A stretch of DNA of 64,000 nt from Pelmatolapia mariae (GCF_036321145.2 NC_086230.1:18889001-18953000), one strand, 5' to 3'. Positions 45,026 through 57,512 are shown, numbered from the stretch's first letter. The notes: generated by a model not told the origin, from the letters alone. Made by a program: numbers and translations.

Positions 45026-46785
45026 GTTCCCACTGGCAGGTTCCCACAGTCATTTTTCTTGCTAAAACAGAGTGAATTTTTGGACTCCAACAGAGATCTC
45101 ATTTCCAAGGCTTCAAACTTCCACTAGTATTCATATGGAAAAAAAAAGGAATTGAAACCTCTGCATAGCTCAGAACACCAGAGTACTTTTTCAGTGTAAT
45201 GTGTTCTAACAAAATAATCTCAGCATTATATGAATCATAGTTTGAGCTTGCTTGTAATGGGACTTATCTGGCCATCTGCCTTGGTTCCCGAGCCATGCTC
45301 AGTTTCAGAGAGACACGACCCCTGCTCTCTGGGATTGTCAGGTTTTGACATACAACCACAGCAGAGCAGCATGTGTTCGATGTGTAATCCATTTCTGGAA
45401 GCAAGAAGATGTTATTTCTTTTTTAATATGAGGAACTTATTGTGTTCCTGTGTGCACCCATTAATGTGAAAAAGCTAGATACAAACATTTATGTACATGT
45501 CAAAGAAGATGGAGAAAAAATATCCTCAAAGAGAGAATCCATTGTCGGTCGCTTGGGAGAGAGGATACGTATTTAACATGTTAATCCAGAAATAAGCGGC
45601 AGAAAATATTGGAAGACCTGTCAACTTTTGTATTAAATATTCTCCATTTTGTGAAACATATATGTATTCTTCTCATTTGTTATAATCTGCTATCCCATTC
45701 AGCTCAATAAATTCATAAGACCTTTAGCTGGTTGAATGTGAAGAATGCCTTATTATAATCCCTGGCAGAGGCATTCATGAAAAGTAGCATTTGTATTCAA
45801 AGTCAAAGTGCATTTGCCATCAAAGAGTTGTATAAGAAATCCAGTTGTGTCTGTACTTCATTTAGGTAATAGAAAGATAGGGAGGAGTGAAGATTAAGGG
45901 AAGCGAATAGAGAAGAAGAAACGTGAGATAAAAAGTAACCTCTGGGGATTAGCACTTTCATATAGTATGCTCACAGCAAGTTAACAATTTAAATATTACT
46001 TTCTCTGTTAGCATTCATTCTCAGTCATTTTGTGCAGATGTATGTGTATATGTACTGGTGGAACTGCAGGAAGGTCTTCAATATGCATGCTGAGCTGCTG
46101 CTGCACCTATTAGCATTTGAAAAAAAATAAAGTACTGATGAAGGCAGCTGCCAACTTCTCTTCACTGTAATATATTTACAATGGCAGACTAAAACACACA
46201 GTGGCATCAAGCCAGTGGAATTCTCTTTTAAGGCCAAGCATTGCTCCCAGGATGCATTAAGACGGAGAGTTACTTAGTCATTCTGACACTTTGTTCTGAC
46301 CTAAAAGTCATCTTAGACTCACAGTTATCTTGTGATTGGTGAACTCTATTTCAGCTTTAGGAAGAATCACCAGACTTACAGGAGTGAAGATTCATAAATA
46401 TGCACAAACATGGATCATTTATAGATTCATGAAAACAGATTTTACATTTGCAAACTATGCATTCTTTTGTTTTAGTTTCCAGCTAATTGAATTCGCCCCT
46501 TGCCTTTGAGGTCTTATGATACTTTTTTTTTAGCTTTATAAATCCTTAATCCAAGATTTACAAATTAAACTCTGCAAACCTGCTTCTTGAAGATTAACAG
46601 AGAAGTTTTCACATCCTCACTTTCTTTTAAACTGTTATATAATTCTTCACTAGATAACATAATTTGGCGAGTTGTAAAACACTTTTAGTCATTGATACCA
46701 GTACAACAAAATTACATGAGTCACAATATCAAAGCAAGACGATTATCCTACATACTTAAAGAACTCCTTCATTAAAAAAGTTGAT
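45026..46785. other. intergenic, no gene seen
   Basis: No recognisable frame or repeat. 45230-45440 is less AT-rich than its surroundings and holds a 79-codon frame without a domain. Confidence 0.4.
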
Positions 46786-47024
46786 TTAACCTCCTAGGAC
46801 CTGGCATCCACATATGTGGACATCACATTTTCGGTTGTCTAGACAAAAATACTAAATTTTGCTCTACAAGGACCTGATATCCACTTACGAGGACATTATG
46901 CTGCCGCTGTCCTATTGAAATTTCAAGCGAATGACTTCATATATGGATCTCATTTTTCTCAGAAACAAAAATCAGGTAAAAAAAAAAAATCACGGAATTC
47001 TTAGTTAGGGTCTTCGGAGGTTAA
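46786..47024. mobile_element. TTAA-flanked MITE, copy B
   Basis: A 239-bp element with TTAA at 46786-46789 and 47021-47024. Ends are CCTCCTAGGACC on the left and CCTCCGAAGACC for the complement of the right. The left 150 bp match the right part of copy A (440-1130) in inverted orientation: tccacatatgtgga palindrome (46807-46820), tgctctacaaggacctgatatcc and acgaggacattatgctg words. Shorter because the AT-rich interior is mostly absent. Confidence 0.72.
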
Positions 47025-47159
47025 GTCACTAACATGCAGATCATGGCAGGTTACAGATTGAAATGTCAAGATGGTTGCTGTAAGGCACAAGGTTAGCTAA
47101 ATTATTTTAGCTTTAGCATTTGAAATATAATGCTAACCCCTGTAGCCATTTTACCCTAA

Positions 47160-47879
47160 TGCTGGGCATACACTGTGCGATTTTTGGCCCATTTTGAGCC
47201 GATTTTTCAGTTGTGTGACCGAGTTTCGCCTTCATCGTGTGCTGTGCATCGTGTAGCATACGTAGGGTAACGAGAAGCGATTAACACCTCACGACCAGCT
47301 CCCGATCATCAATCATTTGGTCGTAAGAAAATCAAACCTGTTTAAAATCCTGTCGGCCGTCGTGAGGGTGTCACTACAGCCTCTCACACTGCGCATGCGC
47401 AAACACAGAAATGAAAGTGAAAAACGGAGCAGCATAGCAGTGCAGCGTGTGATCTGGACACAAGCGATGAAAGCACAACTTGTAGAACTTTGGCAAGCTC
47501 ATCTCAGCCTTTTCTCAGCCTCACAAAATTATCACGACCACAACAACCGTGAAAATAGTTGGATGGACATTGCTGCTCTATCACAGCTGCCCAATGTTTT
47601 TTATTAGTAATTTAGCAAAGTTGATGGTGGTGGTGTGGGTGTCTGTGTGAGTGAAAGACAGAGAGGAAGAGCGAGGGAGAGCGCGCGACAGATTTTCTGT
47701 TATAACCTTCATGTTATGGACGCACAGTGTGAGCACTCAGGTCGCATCAGAGCATCGGGCCGTATAGTGTGAGACCCTGCATTGTGACCTACGAACTTCT
47801 AACCCCTGTGAGTTAATCGTACAGTTTGAGCAGGAGCTGAATAACGCGACTGAAAAAATCACACAGTGTATGCCCAGCT
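47160..47879. mobile_element. PIF/Harbinger element with TAA TSD
   Basis: A 720-bp element whose ends are long near-perfect inverted repeats: gctgggcatacactgtgcga on the left and gctgggcatacactgtgtga for the complement of the right. It is flanked by TAA at 47157-47159 and 47880-47882, the 3-bp T-A target duplication typical of PIF/Harbinger. The interior has CG-richer promoter-like sequence and a fragment of the second Harbinger protein. The nuclease gene is absent, so it is non-autonomous. Confidence 0.82.
47420..47610 (+). pseudogene. Harbinger Myb/MADF-like protein fragment
   Basis: Part of the open frame 47317-47607. The residues IWTQAMKAQLVELWQAHLSL, then FSASQNYHDHNNRENSWMDI and AALSQLPN, fit the first half of a Myb/SANT-like (MADF) domain: W...., L..LW..H..L......Y.......WM.IA. 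Harbinger transposons carry such a DNA-binding partner protein beside the nuclease; it binds the terminal repeats and helps bring the transposase to the nucleus and the element ends. The frame stops after about half of the domain. The 40 or so residues upstream are basic but unmatched and may be chance. Confidence 0.6.
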
Positions 47880-48773
47880 TAAGGAACATAGCTAACTTTA
47901 CAACAGCAATACTCTAAAATTGGTAACATATATTTCAGTTACTGGATGTTGAACTGAAGCTAAATCAACTTGAATTCTTATGTCACGTTTGCCATGAGGC
48001 AAAGCAGGACTAAAGTTCAGGACTGCTTCAATACAATGAATTTATTTACAGTGAAAAAGCGTGACAACAATCTCAAAAACTCAATTCCACAGCAGTGTTC
48101 CACAATAACTCCTGATCCCTGTGGCAGTACACAGGAAAAGGCAGGTAGGTTTCTTCACAGATAGCAAGAGATACATATAACACCAGTGCCAGGGATACAC
48201 TGACTGTAGTCATTCAACGATTCAATATCGACTAAAGCTCAGGCACTCCCCTAAGTAGTCGCTTTTAACTAGGTCATCACAGCAGATGCATCATTGCCAG
48301 CAGGTGTGCCATACCAATAGGTGGGAAAACTCCACTGAGTCCTGCTGCTGCACAAAAACCGGCATACCCACATAGAGACACACAAACAGACACAAAAACA
48401 AACCAGCATCGAGGAGGAATGAGGCACAGAGCATTTGATTAAGGGAAAGGCAGAAACTGGCCGGTCAGCACAAAGAGGACAGAGAGATCGTAACATCTTG
48501 AATCTTGGTCTGGATGCCAGTCTTTTAGATACTTCACTAAATTAAAACTACCAAATTCTTTTATCTGAAAAGTATACTAGCACACTAGCAACTGTGTTCA
48601 GGACAGAAACAACTACATTATACTGCTAAGGTAAGTCAGGTCCCTGACTCCTATTTCTACCGTCTGACCTTCGTTTTGATCTCAACTAACAACCTGAAAG
48701 GCTTTGTGACTGTCTCTTGTGAACTTATTGTCCTATCACTTTGATATACTGTAACCATCAGCCTATAATTCAC
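47880..48773. other. intergenic, no gene seen
   Basis: No recognisable frame or repeat. A 75-codon minus-strand frame at 48269-48496 is Cys- and Ser-rich but has no known domain. Confidence 0.4.
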
Positions 48774-49560
48774 TTCAGTTGAATTGTATTTATATAGTGG
48801 CAAATCAACGCATCAGTTGCCTCAAGACAGTTTCTATTGTAAGGTAATGACAATAATACAGAGAAAGCCCCAACATTCAGATGAACCCCCATGATGCATT
48901 GAGTTTTTCCTTTCCAGTCACCTTTCTCACTCACTATGTGTTAATAGACCTCTCTGCATCAAATCATATCTGTTATTAATCTCTGTCTCTCTTCCACAGC
49001 ATGTCTTTATCCTGTTTTCCTTCTCTCACCCCAACCGGTCGCAGCAGATGGCCGCCCCTCCCTGAGCCTGGTTCTGCCGGAGGTTTCTTCCTGTTAAAAG
49101 GGAGTTTTTCCTTCCCACTGTCGCCAAAGTGCTTGCTCATAGGGGGTCGTATGATTGTTGGGTTTTTCTCTGTATTTATTATTGTGCTATCTACTGTACA
49201 ATATAAAGCGCCTTGAGGCGACTTTTGTTGTGATTTGGCGCTATATAAATAAAATTGAATTGAATTGAATTGAATTGAACCCCTCAAGCACTTGGCAAAA
49301 GAGGGAAGGAAAAACTCCCTCCCAGGGTCATAAAGGGGGAGTCATTTCCTTCAACAGGTTGAGGGTGATGGGAGAAAGACAGGACACACACACAGGAAAA
49401 AACACACTGTGAAAGACAGTCAAAGATTACTAATAACTAATGATTAAATGCAAAGTGGTTCATAACACAAAGAGAGTGGGAGAAGAAGAACCACTCAGTG
49501 TATCATGGGAAGGCGCCAGCAGCTTAGGCCTACTGCAACATAATTAAAGGAGGGTTCAGG
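48774..49560 (-). mobile_element. LINE 3' tail, reversed, split by another LINE
   Basis: Left part (48774-48890): cagttgaattgtatttatat, caaatcaacgcatcag, ttgcctcaagacag, aagccccaacattcagatga. Right part (49279-49560): caagcacttggcaaaaga, gggaaggaaaaactccctcc, gatgggagaaagacagga and ggttcagggtcacc. The two parts are consecutive in the family's 3' region when read in reverse. The gap is filled by the forward LINE tail listed next. Confidence 0.75.
48890..49277 (+). mobile_element. L2-type LINE 3' end, nested, forward
   Basis: About 388 bp: catgatgcattgagtttttc, cactatgtgttaatagacc, ccccaaccggtcgcagcag, cctggttctgccggaggttt, gcgccttgaggcgacttttg and a tail of AATTG units (attgaattgaattgaa, to 49277). 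A tgaacccc word at both sides (48884-48891 and about 49274-49281) may be its target duplication. It is severely 5'-truncated and reads opposite to the copy it landed in, so the pair can fold back. Confidence 0.75.
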
Positions 49561-52500
49561 GTCACCAAAACTTATTCAAAACTTGTGTTAGTTCCTGCCT
49601 CAGCAGACTGGTCTGATGACAGCTAGAATACTAATATAAAATAAAAACAATGTTATGCTCCAGAAACTGCTCTGAACCATACTTTAAATTTACAAAGACT
49701 CAAATGAATAAATTAGAGGGAAAAAAAGCAGCAGCATTGATTCAGAGGCAATGAAATATGAAAATATAAAATATGTAGCAGCCATTTCTACTCATTCTTT
49801 CCTACCTTTGCTTTCATTTTTCTATAATTCTGAGATTTAATATGATCTTCACAGAAGATATAGCATGAAAGGATACACATTACTTCCTATTTCTCTGCAG
49901 TGGTCACTCTAAAAATCCAAGCATGTTTTTTTTTTAATTCATAAAGGTTTTCAAAGGGTTTACAGCAGGTGGTTTTCAAAAATCACATTGATAACATGGA
50001 AACTGCCTTCCCATATCAAAGGTCAGAGTGATACATTTCCTTTCTGATTGGCTTGAAAAAATCACAGCCTCTGTCACTCGTGCTCCATCTCCTCTGTAAG
50101 GTAATATTGATATTTTGCTTAGTCTGAAATCAATGACCTGTCACGCCCCATTAGGTGAGATAGGAATGCTTTTTTGTCCTTTGCAGACTGTTGCCGGGTC
50201 TGGTAGTGAGTGTCTCTGTGATGCATGCTAACAATACAGGTCTCATGGGTCCTTTGTGGTGACTCAAGGTCAGAGGGAGATCACTGGGGTCTTGGATTAA
50301 CTGCCCTCCGGAGGTTTTTCATCTTTGTGAAACAGAGAATATATACTTGCGGTTTGACCTTGGGAAGCTGTTTTCTTCCCGTCAGGTTCCGACAACATTT
50401 TCAAGGCTGTGGTCAGTGGCTTCATGTGCAAGGTAAACGTTGAGAAAATGATCTGGCAAAGTGAGATAAATTGTCCAGTTTTTCTTTTCCATTTCAAACT
50501 TCTCCCAAGAAATCCCTTTGCAACAGTAAAGGCGTGTACGTGTCTTACAAGTGAACAACATACACACATTCTCATATGAATCTATTGATTGCTTCACTTG
50601 AAAAATATGAGCTGGGAATTGTGCCGCCCTGTTCTTTGTTCTGAGGCAAGATGTCTGTAGAGTGTAATATGACGAAGGCGAATAGTAAGACTCACCAGAC
50701 ATTCTGTAGAGGATCAGTTGTTCTTAAAGGATCAAGTGTTTGCCAAACATGAAAGCGTTTTAAGATAAATTTTCACAAAGATACTCAATCTTTTCTTCTT
50801 TCATATTTCTTTTGTGGATTAGTTCATTTATAACCAATAAACCCTTGCAGCTAATATATCCAACGAATTCAGTGAGGATTTCAGAGAAGACTGTTTTTTT
50901 AACTGATGCGTGTCTTGATGTTTTACAGCCAGAATTTTCTTTCATCAACTTAAAAGGAAATCTTGGCACGACATGAGTTGTTACCACATGCAGTAAGACG
51001 ATTGTTTCTTTTTATTTTGTTTCAGAAAGGATTAATAGAGACATCCTCTCCACAATCTCCCTCATGCTGGTCCATAGTAAAGCTTTTCAGTATTTCATGA
51101 TTTTTGATTTTTCCACCAGTTGCAATCACTGGTGGACATGCAGCCAGGCCGTATTGGCTCCACAGAGTTTGTCTTTTCTTACGCATCTTCCATCTTCTTT
51201 TTCTCTTTTTGAGGTAAAAATGTTTGGAGGTTGTTATGATTGCCAACAGAAACCTGATGCATTTCGCCAAGTACACTTTAACAGTCACAGTTAGTGCTGG
51301 AGAAGATGCCAATCGTTGTGTCTGGTAATACCAACACTAGGAAATGTCTACTTGTCGTGTTACATTTATTGATGTGATTGCCATATTGGAAACTGGAAAT
51401 TTAAAGTTTTTAAAAATTGCCCCACAAAAGCAATCTGAAGTATTTTAAGTTTTCAAAAAAGTGTATATGGACATACAAGTATCTGTCATGATCTTCGGGT
51501 TTTGTGCATTTTCAGTTTCTAATGAATTTCTGACCTCGAGTTTCTATCCAGGTTTGTTTTGCATCCTTTGATGTTTGGAGTTTTGTATTCTTATTTTCAC
51601 ATGCTCTGTTTTAACCACTTCCTTAGTTTTGTTTCAAGTATGTGTTTGTTTAAGGCTGTAGGTGAGGTGGAGGAGTCGGTTTGGGGCCTTTCACACTAGA
51701 GACCCAGTTTTAAGATATACACATCACTTGCATTTTAAATACATTAGTAATTATAAATATGTTATTTGTTTAGGTATTAAAGAGTACTTGGTGAGGTTTA
51801 GAAAAAATAACCAGGTTTATCTGAACTTGCCACATGTTTTAAAATGCTGTGGCTCTCTGATTTCTCTTCAAAAAGGTATGCACACAAAATACATTTCAAA
51901 TTGGAATGCAATACTTTCAAAATTGTGATGACTGACTCACACACACACACACACACAAAAACAAAACAATTTGTGTCCATGAACATGAAAAGAACAGATT
52001 CTTTTTTCAAGACTATTTCACAAACTGCTGTAAGTCCAGGTTGTTCCAAAACGTTCATGGGAAATAAAAAGTGGTTGACGTTTATGCTCATTCCCTGGGA
52101 TTCTGACGCTGGCAGGTACGAGAGCCTGGAAGCAGCACCAGTGTTGCCTATATCTACAGGATTACTTCTCCAAGGTCAGAGCAGTTATCTTTCCCCGTTT
52201 CCTGTCCTTCTTACCCTCCACTTTTCTCATTTTCTACTTCTGACCAGAAGGAGAGTCTTAGCTGTGAGGGGGGGGGCAGATCAGGTTGTTATTCATTATG
52301 GTTTCTGACTGATGATTATTGCAAGAAAAAAATCAGATGCCTATCTTCTTGTAAAGATGCCACATTATTTATAATTGGTTCAAGGAAAATACTCAATTTG
52401 TTACTGACATTGTCAGGCAATGGAATGGGCAGCCTGCCAAGTATTTTATTATCTAATTGATATATGAGGGAGTGGAGAAAGAGCCCCATGTAGGCAAGAT

Positions 52501-52779
52501 GTAGATAAGGGATATGCCAGTGGTATCTGCGTGTATAAATAATACACTACTGTGCAAAAATAGTGTATTATTAGTAGTAGTGTAGTATACAGTTAAAGTT
52601 TTCTGGGCTTTTTGAAGGTTTATCTTGTCTAAAGGTTCTTTGGACATTGGTTACGTTTTTATTCATTTTCAGTCCAGTCTCGTACCTGACCATTTTCTGA
52701 GGAAGGCTTGTTTTTGTTACAGTAATCAACTCTGCCCTATAAATCATTCAATCATAAAATAGGCACCTGACTCAAGGGA
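49561..52779. other. intergenic, no gene recognised
   Basis: Three minus-strand frames at 50382-50702, 50760-50987 and 51022-51312 (106, 75 and 96 codons) lie close together, but none shows a known domain and plus-strand frames overlap them. 51480-51660 has T-rich words (gtttgttttgcatcc, ggagttttgtattc) like the dispersed repeat at 57.7-58.1 kb. Confidence 0.35.
51937..51956 (+). repeat. (AC)n microsatellite
   Basis: Ten AC units. Confidence 0.95.
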
Positions 52780-53345
52780 TGTTCAGTGAAGGATCATCAG
52801 AAATGGTTTCCATGAAGGGTGGTCAAGAAGATATTCTTAAGAAACGGATGAAAATCAGTGAAAGTGGTTCTTATGGAACAATTAATCCACTGATGAATCT
52901 CACGATAGATAGTGAGTGTCTCCAACCATCTGTAAAACAATTGGAGCCTCTGACATGGTTTAGGGCTGCATTTCAGAGAGTTGTGTTGGGGATCTTGTCA
53001 AAATTGATGAATACAGAAAAGTACCATCAGATTTTGATTCACCGTGCAATACCATCTGGAAATCCTCTGATTGGCAGTGGTTTCATTTTCAGCGTGACAA
53101 TGATCCCAAACACACTGCCAATGTAGTAAAAGCACATCTGGATAGAAAAAACACACAGTGGAAGACAGCAACACAGAGGCTGGCCTCCTCCAGAGCCCCT
53201 GGCTGCTAACATCCAAAGTAGACCTTTGAATGTCCTTCAAGAAGGAAAACTATTCCTGAAGACTACTTAAAGAAATTACAAGAAAACTTGCCCAAGAGAA
53301 TTCAGGCTGTGTGGAAGAATAAAAGTGGTTATATGATATTATTAC
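52780..53345 (+). pseudogene. Tc1-like transposase remnant 3
   Basis: C-terminal catalytic part of a Tc1 transposase in several frames. Blocks: LQPSVKQLE (about 52920-52947), where the family has a SVKHGGG motif, then VVLGILSKL-like; MNTEKYHQILIHRAIPSGNP and LIGSGFIF (53007-53092); then after a frameshift HDNDPKHTAN-like remains (about 53095-53130), KAHLDRKTQW-like sequence and the closing EDYLKKLQENLPKRIQAVWK block (about 53258-53320). Upstream an 80-residue frame (52779 on) is a degraded middle region. Terminal repeats were not recognised, and the N-terminal DNA-binding half is missing. A third Tc1 lineage in the window. Confidence 0.82.
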
Positions 53346-54821
53346 TGCCTCTGTACATCACTGGTTCTGCATGCAGCTCCTAACTGGCCATATTGGTATA
53401 CCTGCAGACTTTTTTTTCCTTTTTTTTCTTTTTGAGGGGAGGCAGGGGGTGGGGGGCATTATTGTGAAAAATCTCGGATCACTTTCTATTTTTGACAGAT
53501 TGGTTGTGATGTCTAATGTTTGGGTTTGTGGACCACCAGATTGATGCATTTTAACAGCAGACAGCAGCATATGCTGGATTTGCTCCTGTCAGTCATGTGA
53601 AATCTCAGTATGCATTTTAGGAAATAATAAAGGGGAAAGGATGCTGAAGAACTGTTACCATAGGTTTTTTAGTCATACTATTACTCAACTCCTGTTAATA
53701 TTGTACTAAGCTGTCTCGTAGAGGAATACTTGAGAACTGAATGAAGATTACTTTAGATCATGTGTGAGAGTAGAGGCTGGTGAGATAAGAATCAGTTCTG
53801 TCTGGACCAGACTGCAGCTGCCACATGAAAGCAACAGTGGTTGTATTGATAAAATGGGTAATGGGTAAGAAAGATATTACAGATAAAAACATTTTATGCT
53901 CTGTTACAAAAAAAATGAACATCAGTGTAATATGTGATTTAAACTATGTGTTGCAATTGTTTATGAAGAACAAGCTCCAGTTCCTGCCTTTTATAGCACA
54001 CTAGTGCACTGCATTGCCTGCTGTCAAAGGCATGTTGGCATCAGCAAAGGTAGATGTCACAGTCACTGGAGGTTTATTTAAAAAAAAAAACAAACAAAAA
54101 AAACAGCTGTAAAACCTTGAGGTCAAAGAGGAGTGTTACATAATGCATGTGGTCACAATTTTTTGAGGTTTGTTTTGTTTGGTAATTAAACATTTGGTTG
54201 CTGCTAAATATAATCTGATAAAAATCAGTATCTGACTTTCTATTATTGGTTCATAAATTTATAAAACATGGAATGAGAAGCCCAACAGTGTCTTTCAAAC
54301 TGGTAAACCAGCATTCAAGAGGAACAAATTCCTAAAGATCAGAAGGAAACAAAGTCATGGATTAACAAACTTAATTTGGATTTTAATTTTACAAATGCAC
54401 TTTTTTTTTGTCACATTCACTGAAAAGGAACCAAATTGACTGTCCCTAATACCTCATTTCTATAGGCAGTAAGTTGACTGTTGCTCTTGAAATAGGAGGA
54501 ACATCAAAGCTTTTCTCCCAGAAGCTTGCATGTTAAGCCTCCTGGGCACCAGCTGGTCCCTGGGGTCCTGGCAGGCACCAGCCAATAGGCTTCTTCCCAA
54601 AGCCAATGCACTTAACAAGCTATTAAATTCTGACTCTGCCTCCTATAAACATACACAGTGTCAATATATGAGACATGCTGACATTACTACACATATACAA
54701 AACACAGGGGAAAGCTTTGTACTTTTATTAGAAAAAATATAAGTACAATATAAAAAAAACAGGGATGCAAGTATACACCTCATGCATCGTTCTCTACATC
54801 TAATATGGACTAGTTGTGATT

Positions 54822-54845
54822 TATTTTTTTTTTTGGGGGGGGGGG
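54822..54845 (+). repeat. T13-G11 tract
   Basis: A run of T followed at once by eleven G at 54835-54845. Similar to the G runs at 5897 and 55134. Confidence 0.9.
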
Positions 54846-55133
54846 TCAAGTCAGGACTCACCAGCTTTGCCTCTGCATGTTATTTCAGACTGTGAATCCC
54901 AAGGTTCTGAACTGATTATGATACGCACTGCTTGGGAAGGAAGGAACTTGATATGTATCAAACAAATACAAAGATACAGGCACACAGACACACATTCCCT
55001 TTCATGTTTTGTCCAAACTGTCTTCCCTCCCATCTTGTATTACAACGCATGGCTTCTTGCAATTTGTTACTATATGAGGGTCATCCATAATTCAGGGAAA
55101 TTTGCTTGGAATAGCAGAAAGCATGTTTTTTGT

Positions 55134-55144
55134 GGGGGGGGGGG
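55134..55144 (+). repeat. poly-G tract (11 G)
   Basis: Eleven consecutive G after gttttttgt. Confidence 0.9.
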
Positions 55145-57126
55145 TTCATAACAAAGCCAGAGATAGCTGAAGACCGTCGGGGCCTGGAGCAAATCCAACA
55201 GTGACCTGTGTGCTGTTTTCATCTAATGCATTGTCAAAACCCAAAGATAGCGGTTTGAAAAATACAATCTAAATGTATGAGCTACTGAAACTACTAAAGG
55301 GCAACAGTTCATAATCATTCTAGAAAAAATAAAAATACAAATAAAAAATACAAATAAAAAAATAGATCATTTTTAACCTAAAATGTGTTTTAGATTAAAC
55401 ACAAGTGATGCAGATTGTGTCATTCAAGAAATACAAAGAGTTTGGACTTTATTGATTGCTTGATAGAAGTTTGCTCGTGCTTTAACCAGGGGTGGAGGAT
55501 AGTGCATGCTGTGAAAGAAAGGCTGTAGGACCTCTGCTGTCCCAATATTGTGTGGGTGGCTAAGTGCTGATTCACAGCAAATCATCATTGCTTTCATTTG
55601 ATGTGAAGTCATGCCAGGGCTTAGGGTATAAGACTGGCTATCCAGCAGCATTGATCAACACTTTGTGCTGAATACGTGTAAAGTGTGTGTATCTGTGTTT
55701 TAAGGGGATTAACTAATTTGATCTATTTTTTTTTCTTGCAAGGGTAGGTGAGAGAACAGATTGTGAGAGTCTCCTGTTATCCATCACAAATACGTGTGAC
55801 ACTGCAGGGGTCCAGTTAGTGACTGTTTTTACCCTCTTTTGTTCAAGGTGTCAGCATAATGCAATGACAGAAGCTCCTCTGGGTTCTGTTCTTAATGCTG
55901 CACAGGCAGGACTCTTTAGAAGGGTTGTAAATCTGGGCTGCAGTCTGGTACTTAAATGCTAAACAAACTGTTTTAGTTTCCCTCTTCAACTCACCTGGAA
56001 CTCACTATCATGTGTCATTATGCGACATGCTTTTTATATGGATGCACAATGATCCTATTTTGTTAATAACTTTGGTGTCATTTTCAATATAGTGACATCA
56101 TCAGGTCAACGTTTTCATTTGTCTACTGCTTTATTTCATGATCTGGGACTTGCAAAACTAAGGTTGTTCCGTTCCAAGGAGAGGGAGGAGAAACATGTAT
56201 TTTATGTTCTTCATCTAGATGTGTATCCCCCACCTTAACCTTTATCTACCCTTATTTTGAACCCTGAATACTTAGGGAATGCTAACATGCCAAAATTACA
56301 GTGACACACTACAAAGACTGGACAGATTTTCAGCCTATGACAGGTTGCTGAGTCTGTTCCCTTCCATTTCTTGCTGCTCTGAGCACTTAGCTATAAGTAT
56401 TCTAAAGAGCAGACCCCTTGGGAGCTTTGTGCCTCGACAGATTTGTAGATGAACCGGAGCCAGACAGTTCCACTCAGAGCTTGTTAGTCAGTTAATCTGT
56501 TAACCTGTGGAAATTAATCCGGAGTCCTTCTACCCATAGGCTTTAAAGAAACTCAGTGGAAGAAATCCAGCACACATCACAGAAGCACAACCAGGCAGTG
56601 TTATGAAAATAGCTGAAGCTTTGAAACCAGCGCTGCACAAGGAGATGACTTTGAATGGATGTTTCAACAAATATAAATTGAGTCAAACCCGAAAATGTTC
56701 AGCTTCAGTTGTATTTTGATGAAGAGGATAAAGTCACAGGGAGCCAAATATGGAGCTTCCCATGAGCAAAGGTCGTTTTTATATGGCCCAAAAATAAATA
56801 AGTAAACTGTGAGCAAGCATATGATGGCACACAAGTGCAGATTCTCTTCCTGAGATACCTCAGAATATAAAAGAGGGATTCTTCTTTACTTCATAGTGCA
56901 TTGCTTCCTGCATTAAACCATGACGAAATGTCACAAAAAAAGATACTCTAATTACCAAGAACTACTTCAAATGTCATAAACAATAACATTTTTATGTTTA
57001 AACAAGTGCTAAAGCAGGCTGGAACATTACAACAAGGCCTGGTGCGTCTTTGTTGTCTTTTAGTCTTTAGTTGTCTTGGAAACTTGGCTATTTCTGTAAT
57101 TTTTGTAATTATTTCAGTGAAGAAAA

Positions 57127-57186
57127 AATATATATATATATATATAAAAAAAAAAAAATATATATATATATATAGCAAGCAAGGTC

Positions 57187-57232
<46 letters not shown>

Positions 57233-57248
57233 TATATACATATTATAT
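57127..57248 (+). repeat. (AT)n microsatellite, compound
   Basis: Two long TA runs (57128-57174 with an inner A run, and 57189-57240) split by gcaagcaaggtctt. It can form cruciforms and is a likely length-variable site. Confidence 0.95.
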
Positions 57249-57284
57249 TATTGTTTTGGGGTTGTTGTTTTTTTTACAGTTCTT

Positions 57285-57512
57285 TAGTTTAGAAGCAGAA
57301 TAGCATCACCTCTTTTTTTAACACCATGAATTTATAAAATTATGAGAAAGTAAAAATGAAAACCTGAAAGTATGTCCTTGACTCATTGAGCACCGTAGAG
57401 GAGTTCAGGCAAACAAGCATTAATATTATATCAGTCCCATTGTTCCTTTCCTATTATGCCTGAGAGAGTAAGTGGGTTGCCATGGAGTTTTCATACAGAG
57501 GGAACAGAGAGA
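57285..57512 (+). repeat. diverged direct duplicate, copy 1
   Basis: Shares ordered words with 60690-60932: tagcatcacct, aaaatgaaaacctgaaagta against aaaatgaaaaatggaaagta, caaacaagcattaatatt, atatcagtcccattgttcct, and gggttgccatggagttttca then agagggaacagagag. Similarity also seems to reach leftwards to about 57040. No coding frame was recognised. Confidence 0.75.

Larger units (their letters stand above)
53346..57040. other. intergenic, no gene seen
   Basis: AT-rich, with poly-G tracts at 54835-54845 and 55134-55144, T/G-rich runs at 53409-53455, and AAATA-type low complexity at 55320-55370. No domain-bearing frame. Confidence 0.4.

Noticed and set aside
50382..51312. Three neighbouring minus-strand frames of 75-106 codons
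   Set aside because: No domain, signal or splice logic could be recognised and plus-strand frames overlap; at this base composition they may be chance.
51844..52308. 154-codon plus-strand frame
   Set aside because: Runs through an AC microsatellite (Thr-His repeats) and ends in low-similarity sequence; no domain.
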